Below are positions 1 to 8,646 of a DNA stretch of 64,000 nucleotides, one piece after another. The notes beneath the pieces are model-generated. The model saw only the letters and a list, made by a program, of their open reading frames with translations, made no database searches and was not told the origin of the DNA. Position 1 is the stretch's first letter; the number at the start of each line of letters is the position of its first letter. The stretch is from Mycolicibacterium bacteremicum (GTDB lineage: Bacteria; Actinomycetota; Actinomycetes; Mycobacteriales; Mycobacteriaceae), in NCBI RefSeq assembly GCF_002086115.1, contig NZ_MVHJ01000021.1, positions 22,985 through 86,984 of the forward strand, in the 5' to 3' direction. Position numbers and translations under genes: made by a program.

Positions 1-269
1 TCCTTGTCCATGGCGGCGCTGACCCCGCGCACGAGCTCGAACGAGATGTCGCGGGTGGCTTGGTCGACCAGCTCGGCAAGGATCGCCGCGCGGTCCGGAA
101 AGTAACGATATACAGTGCCGATGCTGACGTGCGCAGCATCGGCGATGGCCTGGGTGGACAGCCTGTCGATACCGCGCTTGGCGATGATGGTCAGGGCGCT
201 GTCGAGCAGACGTCTGCGCATCTCGCGGGCCCGCTGTTGCTGGGGGAGGGTGCGCGCCTTGGTGGCCAT
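1..269 (-). CDS. TetR/AcrR-family regulator, N-terminal part (runs off window)
   Basis: Read on the minus strand, an ATG at 269 opens about 89 codons that continue past base 1. The first 60 residues carry a typical TetR DNA-binding domain: a basic start (MATKARTLPQQQRAREMRRR), then LLDSALTIIAKRGIDRLSTQAIA, interrupted here only by my line of reading, and the recognition helix HVSIGTVYRYFPDRAAILAEL. The ligand-binding C-terminus lies outside the window. The gene is divergent from the MpaB-type oxygenase starting at 316, and such regulators commonly repress themselves and the divergent neighbour, so control of that oxygenase is the natural inference. The ligand is unknown. Confidence 0.85.
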   Translation of the reverse strand, partial: MATKARTLPQQQRAREMRRRLLDSALTIIAKRGIDRLSTQAIADAAHVSIGTVYRYFPDRAAILAELVDQATRDISFELVRGVSAAMDK

Positions 270-299
270 CGGTTCCTCCGTGCAAAGGTGAGTAGTAAG

Positions 300-312
300 T
301 GAGGAATTCTCA
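300..312. promoter_or_regulatory. Imperfect palindrome between divergent TetR gene and oxygenase gene
   Basis: The 13-base stretch TGAGGAATTCTCA pairs with itself at five of six positions around a central A. It sits in the 46-base gap between the two divergent genes and overlaps the likely ribosome-binding GAGGAA of the oxygenase gene. A TetR operator is plausible from position alone; the arms are short, so this is a weak call. Confidence 0.3.
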
Positions 313-315
313 TGT

Positions 316-1530
316 TTGCATGGACGCATGAGTATTGCCAGCGAATCACCGGTTGCCGTCCCGAATGCCGACCTGTCCGTGCAGCGCTACGGCGCCGCGG
401 GCCAGGCGTGGGTCGACGGGGTGTTCGTCGCCGACCCGTTGGCCGACGCCGTGGTCGCGTCCTTCGCCGAGCTGCCCAAGGGCTGGGGGATGCAGATGTT
501 CCGTACGGCGCTGGCCGAGGGTATCGACGCGGTCCCCGACGCGCCGGCCGCGCTGCGTGCGTTCTTCGCCGAGGTGGACGTCGAACCGGAGTGGCTCGAC
601 CACGCGCGACTGGACCGGGCGGCCGGACATCTGGTGCGACACATGGCGTCCTACGGCATCGTGCTCGGTGCGGCGTCGCTGACGAAGGGCGCGATGAACC
701 AGGTCGCCGGCATGCCGCTGGTGATCACCAACCGCTACACCAGTCAGGCCGCGGTGCGCTCGCTGGAGGTGGGCTCGTGGATGGAGACGATCCTGACCCC
801 CGGTGGCCTGCGCCGCTTCGGTGCGGGGTACGCGACCACGCTGCGGGTCCGCCTGATCCACGCGTTCGTGCGGAAGTCGCTGTGGGACAGCGGCTCCTGG
901 GACACGCAGGCGTGGGGCGCGCCGATCCCGCAAAGCTTCATGGCGTTCACCATCGTCGAGTTCGGCAATATCGCGCTGACGGCCATGCATCAGCTCGGGG
1001 TGCGGTACACGGCCGCGGAGCTGGACGACATTTTCCACTTCTGGCGCTACGTGGGTCTGCTCAATGGTGTTCAGGCGCCGCTCAATCCGGCGTCGGAGGC
1101 CGATCATGTGCGCATCGAGGAGCTGTACGCGCTGACCGGCAGCAACCCGGACGACGGTGACCGGGACTTCGTGCGGGCATTGACGCACGACTACCTCGCG
1201 GTCGAGATCGCCGACCTGCTGCCCGTCGGCGGGCAGGCGCTGGGTGTCGCCGTTATCAACGGGTTGACGCGGGCGTTCCTGGGCGACACGGCGGCATCGC
1301 AGCTCGGTGTGCCCGACACCGTGCTCAAGCACCTTCCATCGGTGATCGGCCCGGTGGTCGGGGGAGTGAACCGGGTGCTCGGCGCGGTGCCCGGGGTCAG
1401 CGAATGGCGGACCCGGCGCGCGCTGGCCGGCTACCCGAAGGTGATGGAGCAGCAGCGGCGGCGGTACGGGATGTCGCATGACCTGGTCGATGCCGCGCCC
1501 GGGGCGGGTGGGCACCCGGCTGCGGGGTAG
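316..1530 (+). CDS. MpaB / DUF2236-family oxygenase
   Basis: The 404-residue protein resembles the DUF2236 family (ER-bound oxygenase MpaB, related to latex-clearing protein), an all-helical haem-type oxygenase fold common in several copies in mycobacteria. Recognisable pieces are the helix-rich core around HLVRHMASYGIVLGA, the segment FMAFTIVEFGN and the segment DIFHFWRYVGLLNG, typical of the conserved central region. No signal peptide is visible. A TTG start at 316 has GAGGAA nine bases upstream; an in-frame ATG at 328 is the alternative. The substrate cannot be told from sequence. The divergent TetR gene suggests induction by a small molecule, perhaps a lipid or xenobiotic. Confidence 0.8.
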   Translation: MHGRMSIASESPVAVPNADLSVQRYGAAGQAWVDGVFVADPLADAVVASFAELPKGWGMQMFRTALAEGIDAVPDAPAALRAFFAEVDVEPEWLDHARLDRAAGHLVRHMASYGIVLGAASLTKGAMNQVAGMPLVITNRYTSQAAVRSLEVGSWMETILTPGGLRRFGAGYATTLRVRLIHAFVRKSLWDSGSWDTQAWGAPIPQSFMAFTIVEFGNIALTAMHQLGVRYTAAELDDIFHFWRYVGLLNGVQAPLNPASEADHVRIEELYALTGSNPDDGDRDFVRALTHDYLAVEIADLLPVGGQALGVAVINGLTRAFLGDTAASQLGVPDTVLKHLPSVIGPVVGGVNRVLGAVPGVSEWRTRRALAGYPKVMEQQRRRYGMSHDLVDAAPGAGGHPAAG

Positions 1531-1614
1531 ATCCGGCGTTGAATCTGCGGTAGCGGCGCAAAAGTGCGAGTGGGTCGCGCCGTGAGCGCAGAGTCAACGT
1601 GTTCCACGCTGTTC

Positions 1615-2671
1615 TTACTCGACGTGTGTAGCGATTGAAGCCAGAGACTCTCCTTGGTACATCCAAACGTCGGCCCCCGGAATGGCATCGTGGGTAGTGC
1701 TCGTCGCGTCGAAGATGATCTTTTTTGCGAGGGTGGTCGGGGTGAACGTCTCATCATTCATGCCCGACGCCCATCTCAAGGGTCGGTCTCGGTGGCTCAC
1801 CCAGATAGCCACGCCGCGAGCGGGCTCTTGAGCGATCCAGGCGTCTACAGCGGCGGCTAAGTCGGCGTTGACCCATGTATGCAGGTTGATCGCAATCTCG
1901 GCCCCCTCTGGGATCGCGTTGGACTCGTACAGCAGATGTGTCGACCGAATCCTCCGTTTCTTCTCAGCAATCTTGGAGGCGACCGAGTCCGCCGTGGCCG
2001 CGGCGATGCCCGGTGTGAGGACCCGAGTAGTTGGATCGGCCGCTGGATAAAGGCGTCGAAATATCAAACAGGACTGCTCAGGCGAACATTCTGGCGATGC
2101 GAACGCATTGACGGTATGCATTTCAATACTCAAATTCGGAGTAAGGTCCGAAAGCCATGTAACCGTGGTGTAGGTCTGTGCTGTGAAATCTTCGGCAAGT
2201 AGGATGATCTTCGGGACCGTCAAGATGTCGTCGTCCCATGTCCCGTCGACATGATCTTCGAGTTGTTGGCGAGCTTCTGACGTAGTCACCACTTCTTTCC
2301 CGACCCGACTCAAGTAATCGGCGTGAGCGTCTGCCAGAGTGTCCTTACTGAATCCTGCAACTAAAGCCGCATATGTGATTGCTTGGAGGTGGATGCGCGA
2401 GTCGCTGCCGCGTTTGAGCTCAACCACCACCAGTTGGCCCGAGCTATCCAGACCAAGAATGTCGAGTCGCTCTCTGGCAAGATCGCCAGAATTCGAAGAC
2501 CATTTGTCGTATTGAGTAGTGACCACTTTGACGTGATCTCCCAAAAACTTCTGGATGGTCAACTATCCAGCGCTCCAGATGGGTAGGTTCCCAAATTCCA
2601 AGCTCGCTAAGGCTGCGAGACGGCATAGGCTCGCACTGGGTGTTCGAACCGGACACCGAAAACATCAGCAT
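1615..2671 (-). pseudogene. DUF91/NucS-like PD-(D/E)XK nuclease, frameshifted
   Basis: Two reading frames on the minus strand join into one protein. The upstream frame (from ATG 2671) gives a small N-terminal region ending ELGIWEPTHLERWIVDHPEV. The downstream frame continues as LGDHVKVVTTQYDKWSSNSG and then LDILGLDSSGQLVVVELKRG, a PD-(D/E)XK core with D and E-x-K residues on adjacent strands. The two match head to tail if one base is removed from the run of five A at 2543-2547 (T on the coding strand). The rest (about 250 residues) is an uncharacterised C-terminal region. In this family the fold cleaves DNA. The indel lies in a homopolymer, so a sequencing error is possible; otherwise the gene is broken after about 45 codons. 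It stands alone between unrelated genes. Confidence 0.7.
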
Positions 2672-2739
2672 GTCGGTTTGCATCCGAACAGTGTGGCATT
2701 GGGCTGCAGTATTCGCTGTTGTTTGTCGCCAGGCCGCAT

Positions 2740-2882
2740 TCATAGGCGCGCAGCGCCTACCGCACCTGAGCGACCGCAACTGGCAGGTGTGCACGTCGAC
2801 GCCGGCGCCGGGCGGCACGTTCACCGCGAGCACCGAGATCGACTTCGGCGTCGTGCGCATCGACACCGAGGAGTGTCCGTAG
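2740..2882 (+). pseudogene. C-terminal fragment of a secreted/PASTA-like protein
   Basis: The last 45 or so codons of this frame read LSDRNWQVCTSTPAPGGTF and then FGVVRIDTEECP, ending at 2882. This has the look of the C-terminal strand region of mycobacterial PASTA-like or lipoprotein-type secreted proteins (the pattern NWxVCTxxPAPG). No matching N-terminus, signal peptide or start lies upstream; that space belongs to the decayed nuclease gene on the other strand. I read it as a leftover 3' end. Confidence 0.35.
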
Positions 2883-2885
2883 CCG

Positions 2886-3143
2886 CTACCGGCGCAGCCC
2901 GGGGCCCGCGGTCAGCAGCAGGAGCAGCAGATCGCGGGCATCGGAACTGTCGGGCTCGTCGAAGAGCCGGTTACTGGCGGTCTGCACCAGCCGTCGCCAG
3001 GTGTGCGGCGAAACCAGCTTGTTGTCGTCGGCACCGAGCAATTCGCGCAGCCGGCTGAACGCGTCCGCGTCGTCCGGGTCGCGGTAGAGGTCGTCGCAGA
3101 CTGACTGGATTTGCTCTCGCAGTGCGGAATTCACGCTCCGCAC
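2886..3143 (-). CDS. Small hypothetical protein (about 85 aa)
   Basis: A compact acidic/helical protein begins at GTG 3143 (or GTG 3134) and ends at TAG 2886. It is rich in charged residues, with segments such as IQSVCDDLYRDPDDADAFSRL and a leucine-rich end DARDLLLLLLTAGPGLRR. No enzyme motif or membrane segment is evident. It is divergent from the TetR gene at 3324 and shares its promoter region, which contains two palindromes, so co-regulation is possible. A larger in-frame open stretch extends upstream through the antisense of the TetR gene, but its residue content there is not protein-like. Confidence 0.5.
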   Translation of the reverse strand: MRSVNSALREQIQSVCDDLYRDPDDADAFSRLRELLGADDNKLVSPHTWRRLVQTASNRLFDEPDSSDARDLLLLLLTAGPGLRR

Positions 3144-3205
3144 CGGCGCGGCGGCTTTGCCGCATCGCCTGTCGAGCGGATAACTGCCTGCACACACGCC
3201 ATGAG

Positions 3206-3251
3206 TTCGGATACGTCCGAATCGCCCCCGCGATGAACCATATGTGCATAT
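3206..3251. promoter_or_regulatory. Two palindromes upstream of TetR gene (candidate operators)
   Basis: TTCGGATACGTCCGAA at 3206-3221 has perfect 6-base arms around a 4-base centre. ATATGTGCATAT at 3240-3251 has perfect 5-base arms around TG. They are about 34 bases apart, centre to centre, in the gap between the divergent genes ending at 3143 and starting at 3324. Position and symmetry fit TetR autoregulation; nothing else in the sequence proves it. Confidence 0.4.
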
Positions 3252-3323
3252 TGCAGGACCCCACACGGATATGGCAAGACGAGACAGTTGTACCGGTTTG
3301 TCACATTGCTGTATTGTTGCTCG

Positions 3324-3959
3324 GTGGCAAGCACCGTGTTCCTTCGTCCGTCCGCACCGGTCGAGCCCACAATGCGCGAGCGTATCGTCAGTGCTGCCGT
3401 CAAATCCTTTGCCCAGCAGGGTGTTTCGAATACACCGCTGCGCGCAGTGGCCGATGCCGCGGGTGTCAGCGTCGGGCTGGTGCAGCACTACTTCGGCAAC
3501 AAGGCCGGCCTGATCTCCGCGGTCGATGAATATGTGCTGCAGGTGTTCGGCGAGGTCTTGGAGGCCGATCCGCTGCCCGAGCCGCCGGGCGAGCAGTCCG
3601 AGGAACTGCGCGGGCGCTTCGCGCAGCTGTTCCACAAGTATCCCGAGGTCACCGACTACGTCGCGCACGCGCTGAGCCAGGGCGACGAGATCGGCAACGT
3701 CATCTTCGACGGCCTGTTGCAGATCAGCGTCGCCCAAGGCGAGGGTTTCGCCGAACACGGACTGGTCCGCCCAGATCTAGACTCCGTGTGGGGCGCAATC
3801 AACCCGCTGATCCTGCGGGTCGGTGCGATGATCCTGCGCAACCACATCGAGCGGCACATTCCGGCGGCGTTCTACACCCCCGAGCAGTTGTCGCGGTGGG
3901 ACACGGCGGTCACGTCGCTGATCCGCCGGGGGCAATTCGTGCCGGAGGCGCCGGATTAG
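3324..3959 (+). CDS. TetR/AcrR-family transcriptional regulator
   Basis: About 211 residues. The N-terminal DNA-binding domain is clear: MRERIVSAAVKSFAQQGVSN, then LRAVADAAGVSVGLVQHYFG and the NKAGLISAVDEYV segment that closes the HTH. The C-terminal ligand domain ends in GAMILRNHIERHIP and a short tail, a pattern common in mycobacterial regulators. The GTG at 3324 is chosen because it leaves the usual short N-terminal extension; ATG 3372, directly before the HTH, and an upstream start at 3288 are alternatives. Two palindromes lie upstream. The target could be itself and the divergent small gene. The ligand is unknown. Confidence 0.85.
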   Translation: MASTVFLRPSAPVEPTMRERIVSAAVKSFAQQGVSNTPLRAVADAAGVSVGLVQHYFGNKAGLISAVDEYVLQVFGEVLEADPLPEPPGEQSEELRGRFAQLFHKYPEVTDYVAHALSQGDEIGNVIFDGLLQISVAQGEGFAEHGLVRPDLDSVWGAINPLILRVGAMILRNHIERHIPAAFYTPEQLSRWDTAVTSLIRRGQFVPEAPD

Positions 3960-4058
3960 GTGAGGGCCACGTCGGTCAGCGTTCGAGGGGTACGCACGGG
4001 CCGACGTTCGACGCGGTCCGCGAAGCACGCGGGGGATGTGCTTCGCGGATCGCTTCGT

Positions 4059-4589
4059 TTACAGCTCGCCGATCAGCCGCGCGAACACCTCCTGTGAGGC
4101 TTCGGCACTCGGCGGCCATGCCTGTTGCCAGTCCCGTAGCGGAATATCGGCCTCGGGGTCGAAACGTGCTGCCATGAGCGGATACTCGTGATCCCGCCAA
4201 CCGCGCAGCCGCCAGTCGCCGCCGGCGAAATCGACCAGCCGCTGAATCTCGCGCTGGTTCCCGTGGCGTACCCCGATGCCGTTCATCAGGCTGTGCCGCC
4301 CCAGGGCGAACGGACGCCCATAGGCGTTGTTGACCGTCCGACAGTGCTCGCACGCCCGCCACGACCACCGCGAGGTGCCGCCGGCGGTGCCGCGGAAGCA
4401 CACGATGCACAGGTCGTGCTCGCGGGACACGTCGGCGCCCTCCCAGACAGACGGGGAATCCTCATGTCGGCAGGACTGCCACAGCCGGCGGAACACCGGG
4501 CCACGCAGCCCGCCGCACGGGATGTGCACCGAGAGTTCGGTAATTCGTTCGCGCAGTGCGGCATCCGCCGCGCTCAGGTTTTCGGTCAT
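4059..4589 (-). CDS. Hypothetical protein with a CxxC pair (176 aa)
   Basis: The gene runs from ATG 4589 (AGGAA lies about eight bases upstream) to a stop at 4059. An in-frame start at 4637 is possible but weaker. The middle holds CIVCFRGTAGG and, further on, WRACEHCRTVNNAYG, two CxxC pairs that could bind a zinc ion. The C-terminal half is tryptophan- and acid-rich (DFAGGDWRLRGWRDHEYPL). I do not recognise the family. It is convergent with the TetR gene and divergent from the metallophosphatase gene at 4888. Confidence 0.6.
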   Translation of the reverse strand: MTENLSAADAALRERITELSVHIPCGGLRGPVFRRLWQSCRHEDSPSVWEGADVSREHDLCIVCFRGTAGGTSRWSWRACEHCRTVNNAYGRPFALGRHSLMNGIGVRHGNQREIQRLVDFAGGDWRLRGWRDHEYPLMAARFDPEADIPLRDWQQAWPPSAEASQEVFARLIGEL

Positions 4590-4887
4590 CGTTCGCCATT
4601 CCTGGCGACGCCACGGTCGGGCGTCCACCGCTTGCACTGTCGTGCCGGCTCTTCCCCTGGGGCACCGTGCGGTGGTCGCGCGGTTGCCGGGACGACGGGC
4701 CAGGTACCCGAACAGTCGTCCGCTCGTGAGCTGCCCTCAGGATACCGGCGCGCTCCGACATGTCGGTGGCCCGCGATATCCTGAGATCAGCTTCCAGACC
4801 TGCCCGCCGAGGTTCATCGGCGCGAGGCGAAAGGTCGGCAATCATCGAGAACGCGCTGCCCTTGGGGGCGGCGGAAGGGGGGAGCAC

Positions 4888-5826
4888 ATGAGTTACGACG
4901 TCATCGGCGATGTGCACGGCTGCGGCGACGAGCTCGAGGCCCTGCTGGCGCACCTGGGTTACGAGGTCCGCGACGGCGGATACCGGCACCCCGAGCGCAC
5001 GGCGATCTTCGTCGGTGACCTCATCGACCGCGGGCCCGCGCAGCTGCGGGTGCTGAAGATCGTGAAGGCGATGGTTGACGTCGGCAGTGCGCGAATGGTG
5101 TTGGGCAACCACGAGTTCAACGCGCTGGCCTATGACACGGAGTGGCCGGCGGGGTCCGGAGAGTATTTGCGGCCCCATTCGGCGAAGAACGAGCGCCAGC
5201 ATGCCGAGTTCCTCCGCCAAGTGACCGGCGACGCGCGGGCAGAGTATCTGGCGTGGTTCCGGACGCAGCCGCTGTGGCTGGATCTCGGCGAGATCCGGGT
5301 GGTGCACGCCTGCTGGCATGCGGAGTCGATGGCGGTGCTCGGTGCCGCTCCGGTCCTGTCCGATGAGTGGTTGGTGCGGGCGTCGACGAAAGGTGACCCG
5401 GTGTACGAGGCGGCGGAGACGCTGCTGAAGGGCCCCGAGATCGGTCTGGTCGAGCACGGGGTGCCGGCCTACCTGGACAAGGACGGGCACACCCGGGAGC
5501 GGGCGCGGCTGCGGTGGTGGAATGCGCAGGCGACCACCCTGGCCGACGTCGCCGAGATCAGCAGTACCTTCGAGCTGAGTGAGGGCGTGCCGTACCCGCC
5601 GCTGCCGCCGATCGATGTGTCGCAGGATTTCGTCTACGAGGAGCAGGTGCCGGTGTTCTACGGGCACTACTGGCGCCAGGGCGAGCCGACGCAGCACCGG
5701 GACTGGACCGAGTACGCGGCGTGTGTGGACTTCAGCGCGGTCAAGGGTGGGGCGCTGGTGGCGTACCGGTGGTCGGGGGAGGCGCGGATCGATCCGGACC
5801 ACTACGCGTGGGTGGGCCGCCGCTGA
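4888..5826 (+). CDS. Metallophosphatase of the PPP/calcineurin-like family
   Basis: A 312-residue protein with the canonical two-metal phosphoesterase motifs in order: GDVHGC near residues 7-12, GDLIDRG near 43-49 and GNHE near 73-76, with later histidines in VVHACWHAES and VFYGHYW completing a metal site. These are the motifs of bacterial PPP-type phosphatases such as PrpE and diadenosine tetraphosphatase; a Ser/Thr or nucleotide phosphatase role follows from family knowledge. The start ATG has a strong GGGGGGAG just upstream. It appears to be a single-gene unit. The substrate is not determinable. Confidence 0.88.
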   Translation: MSYDVIGDVHGCGDELEALLAHLGYEVRDGGYRHPERTAIFVGDLIDRGPAQLRVLKIVKAMVDVGSARMVLGNHEFNALAYDTEWPAGSGEYLRPHSAKNERQHAEFLRQVTGDARAEYLAWFRTQPLWLDLGEIRVVHACWHAESMAVLGAAPVLSDEWLVRASTKGDPVYEAAETLLKGPEIGLVEHGVPAYLDKDGHTRERARLRWWNAQATTLADVAEISSTFELSEGVPYPPLPPIDVSQDFVYEEQVPVFYGHYWRQGEPTQHRDWTEYAACVDFSAVKGGALVAYRWSGEARIDPDHYAWVGRR

Positions 5827-5983
5827 GAGCGCTCTCAGTTCATGCATCGCAGGTCGGTGGCATATTTCGCCTGGGCGGCGGATCTCGATTACCCGCCGTT
5901 CAGTCGGACGCCCTAGGCTGCGATTGACCCTGACGGTGGCCAGCGTGCGCCGCTCTCACGACGCACCCACCCGAGGATTGTTG

Positions 5984-7078
5984 ATGGCGATCGCCGACGT
6001 GCCGGCCTACCTGCATCTGACCAGTGCGGACGTCGACGAGATCGCCTTCGAACTCGACGTCATCCGCCGCGATATCGAGGACTCGCTCGGCGCCAAGGAC
6101 GCGGCCTACATCCGGCGGGTGATCCATTTCCAACGCGCCCTCGATGTCGCCGCACGGCTGGTGATCGCGTGCAGCAAGTCCAAGACCGGCTGGCTGGTCG
6201 GGACGGGCGCGCTGGCGTACGCCAAGTCCATCGAGAACATGGAGCTCGGCCACAACATCTCCCACGGCCAGTGGGACTGGATGAACGACCCGGAGATCCA
6301 CTCCAATACCTGGGAGTGGGACATGGTCGGGGAGTCGGCGCAGTGGCGGTACTCGCACAACTATCGGCACCATGTGTACAGCAATGTGCTCGGCATGGAC
6401 GAGGACATCGGCTACCGGCTGCATCGGGTCACCCGCGAGCAGCCGTGGCGGCCGGTCCATCTGGCGACGCCGCTGCGAAACCTGGTGCTGGCGGCGATGT
6501 TCGAGTGGGGCATCGCCCTGCACGGCCTGCACTCGGAAAAGCTACGCGGTGATCCGGCGGTACTGGCCGGGGAGAAGCGCAAGTTCTTCGGCAAGGCCGG
6601 GCGGCAGCTGGCCAAGGACTATGTGCTGTTGCCGGCGCTGAGCGGGCGGCGGTGGCGTCGGACGTTCGCGGCCAACTTCGCCGCGAACACGATCCGCAAC
6701 CTGTGGGTGTACGTCAACATCATCTGCGGGCACATCCCGGACGGGGCCGAGACGTTCGACCCGGCGGTGGTCGAGAACGAGACCCAGGGCGAGTGGTACC
6801 TGCGGCAGCTACTGGGTACGGCGAACTTCAAAGCTGGTTCCGTGCTGGCGATCTCGGGCGGGCATTTGTGCTACCAGATTGAGCATCACCTGTTTCCGGA
6901 CCTGCCGAGCAATCGGTTGCCCGAGGTCAGCGAGCGGGTGCGGTTGCTGTGCGAGAAGTACGACCTGCCCTACAACTCTGCGTCGCTGCCGCGGCAGCTG
7001 TTTCGGACGCAGCGGATCATCCATGGGTTGGCGGTGCCGGACTGGGTGATGCGGTTGGGGCGGCGCCGGCGCGCGTGA
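5984..7078 (+). CDS. Membrane fatty-acid desaturase (DesA3-like)
   Basis: The 364-residue protein carries the three histidine boxes of acyl-lipid/acyl-CoA desaturases: HNISH at 90-94, HNYRHH at 125-130 and QIEHH at 298-302, spaced as in di-iron desaturases. Hydrophobic stretches between the boxes, for example LRNLVLAAMFEWGIALHGL, are the membrane segments. In mycobacteria this family introduces double bonds into stearoyl-CoA or related chains using an NADPH-linked partner. No reductase or rubredoxin gene is adjacent. ATG 5984 gives the standard N-terminus; open sequence upstream belongs to the antisense/3' end of the metallophosphatase region and is not protein-like. Confidence 0.85.
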   Translation: MAIADVPAYLHLTSADVDEIAFELDVIRRDIEDSLGAKDAAYIRRVIHFQRALDVAARLVIACSKSKTGWLVGTGALAYAKSIENMELGHNISHGQWDWMNDPEIHSNTWEWDMVGESAQWRYSHNYRHHVYSNVLGMDEDIGYRLHRVTREQPWRPVHLATPLRNLVLAAMFEWGIALHGLHSEKLRGDPAVLAGEKRKFFGKAGRQLAKDYVLLPALSGRRWRRTFAANFAANTIRNLWVYVNIICGHIPDGAETFDPAVVENETQGEWYLRQLLGTANFKAGSVLAISGGHLCYQIEHHLFPDLPSNRLPEVSERVRLLCEKYDLPYNSASLPRQLFRTQRIIHGLAVPDWVMRLGRRRRA

Positions 7079-7505
7079 CCTGCGCGGAAGTGAGTAAGTC
7101 GCTGCCCGCCTTGTAGCGACAACTGGGCGGCGCGGCGAGTTGTCAGTTCGGTAGGACCGCTACGGCCACCTGTATCGGACGGCCAACCGAGCGTCAGCAC
7201 TGTGCGCGTTAGTAGGCGGCGACCGGAAATTGTGAACCGCAGCTTGCCTCCGGCACCGAGCAGGGTGCGTACGGGTTCGGCTCCATAGGCGCACCATCTC
7301 GACAGGAGTTCGGTATAGATCGCCTGCATGTATACGGATCTATACGAACAAGCCGGCAAGGGATGGCGACTTGGTTCGACCATGCCACCCAAGTGCTACT
7401 GCGATAGTTGCCGTCGCCTGAAGGCGTTGCAGTTATCCACAATCTGCATCAAGGCGGGCAGTTTGTGACGCCGATCTGTCGGGGCTCGGGCGTAGCTTCC
7501 GGCTC
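7079..7505. other. Non-coding gap with a 9-base inverted repeat
   Basis: About 430 bases without a convincing gene. The main structure is an inverted repeat with 9-base perfect arms, GTATAGATC at 7313-7321 and GATCTATAC at 7337-7345, around a 15-base spacer that itself contains GTATAC. It could be a regulator site for a lost or neighbouring gene. A short minus-strand frame from about 7330 (QAIYTELLSRWCAYG) could be residual coding sequence but has no supporting start context. Confidence 0.35.
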
Positions 7506-8642
7506 ATGAACGAAGGACGGAAGCGGCGACAGGCCAAGCAGGCCCGCCGAGACGCGCGACGGCGGGCTGTGCGCCCGGTGCCGAACCCGAACGAGATCGG
7601 CCATGTGCGGAACTCACCGAGTACTGAGCATCCGCTGAACATGCTGCTCGTTGTGGGCAAGTTGATCGAACTGCTTCTACCACATGAGTTTTCGTACCGG
7701 GCGAGGAACACCAGCAATGAGCGCATCGATCCGACGCAACTGATCGATGAAGCCGCCGTGGTACGGGCGCCGCATTACGCCGAGGTGGTCGCATTGCTCG
7801 GCGAGATGGCGGTTGGCGACGAGTGCTTCCAGCAGTGGTGCCGTGATGAGGTTGCGGCACGTTCCGTTGTGGTGCCGCGCTGGATCACAAATCTGCCGGA
7901 TCTGATGGTTGGTCGAGCGATGCGGTTGACCGATGTCTTCGGTGACCTGGATGAAATCCTGTTCGAGGTGCGGTTGGCCGGCGGTCATGCGATCACCTGC
8001 GGGGTGCTGATCGATCATCTGGAGTACTCGACGGTCAAGGATGTCGGGATCTGGGATAAGCCGCTGAATGCCGTGCTAGTCCTGTTGGAGTCCTGGGAAT
8101 GCGTGGGCATCCCGGTGGAGATGACGACGGCTGATGCGCGCGCCTGGATCGAGCAGGCGTTCGGGAATTGCATCGCCCGCGAAGTCAGGGAGAGACGCCC
8201 GGGATTCTCGGCTGTGGTCAAGTGGTTGGCTGCTCGGCTGCCCGACGGTGGGCGGCAATACCCAAGCAGTGACGCGGATCCGAGCCCGTCAGATGTGGTG
8301 GAGGCGTTCTTTGCTTCTCCCGAAGGCGAGCGGTTCAGCCTTGACGAGTTCGGCGAGATGCTGGAGCAGCTGATCGGCATGCGTAGCGGGGACCCGCTGC
8401 GCTGGAGTGCATTCCGGGTCATCTACGCGGCGGGGGACTTGCCCGACGGCTGGTACGAACCAGTGGAGACGGTGCTTCGCCTGCCCGCCCTGCTACGTGC
8501 CTTTGTCCGGTATGCCCACGAACGCAGCGGAATCAGCGCGGAACTGACGGACCAGACGCTGGCGATGATCGACGAAGTGCAGAAGGGCTTCGAGGATCGG
8601 GTTCGTGGTGGGTTGCAGGAGTATTGGGATGCCGCGGGGTAG
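7506..8642 (+). CDS. Hypothetical protein (378 aa) with basic N-terminus
   Basis: The protein begins with a strongly basic tract (RKRRQAKQARRDARRRA) and continues as a soluble, mostly helical protein with no membrane segment or recognised catalytic motif. Tracts such as LNAVLVLLESWECVGIPVE and LPALLRAFVRYAHERSG look like stable globular helices. The start ATG follows a 430-base gap. It borders the stubs of SIR2 and helicase genes, so it may be part of the accessory island, but the function is not recognised. Confidence 0.6.
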   Translation: MNEGRKRRQAKQARRDARRRAVRPVPNPNEIGHVRNSPSTEHPLNMLLVVGKLIELLLPHEFSYRARNTSNERIDPTQLIDEAAVVRAPHYAEVVALLGEMAVGDECFQQWCRDEVAARSVVVPRWITNLPDLMVGRAMRLTDVFGDLDEILFEVRLAGGHAITCGVLIDHLEYSTVKDVGIWDKPLNAVLVLLESWECVGIPVEMTTADARAWIEQAFGNCIAREVRERRPGFSAVVKWLAARLPDGGRQYPSSDADPSPSDVVEAFFASPEGERFSLDEFGEMLEQLIGMRSGDPLRWSAFRVIYAAGDLPDGWYEPVETVLRLPALLRAFVRYAHERSGISAELTDQTLAMIDEVQKGFEDRVRGGLQEYWDAAG

Positions 8643-8646
8643 CGCA

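Noticed and set aside
2444..2866. Separate small gene on the minus strand
   Set aside because: Only residues from about 2671 to 2545 are protein-like and they are the N-terminus of the frameshifted nuclease.
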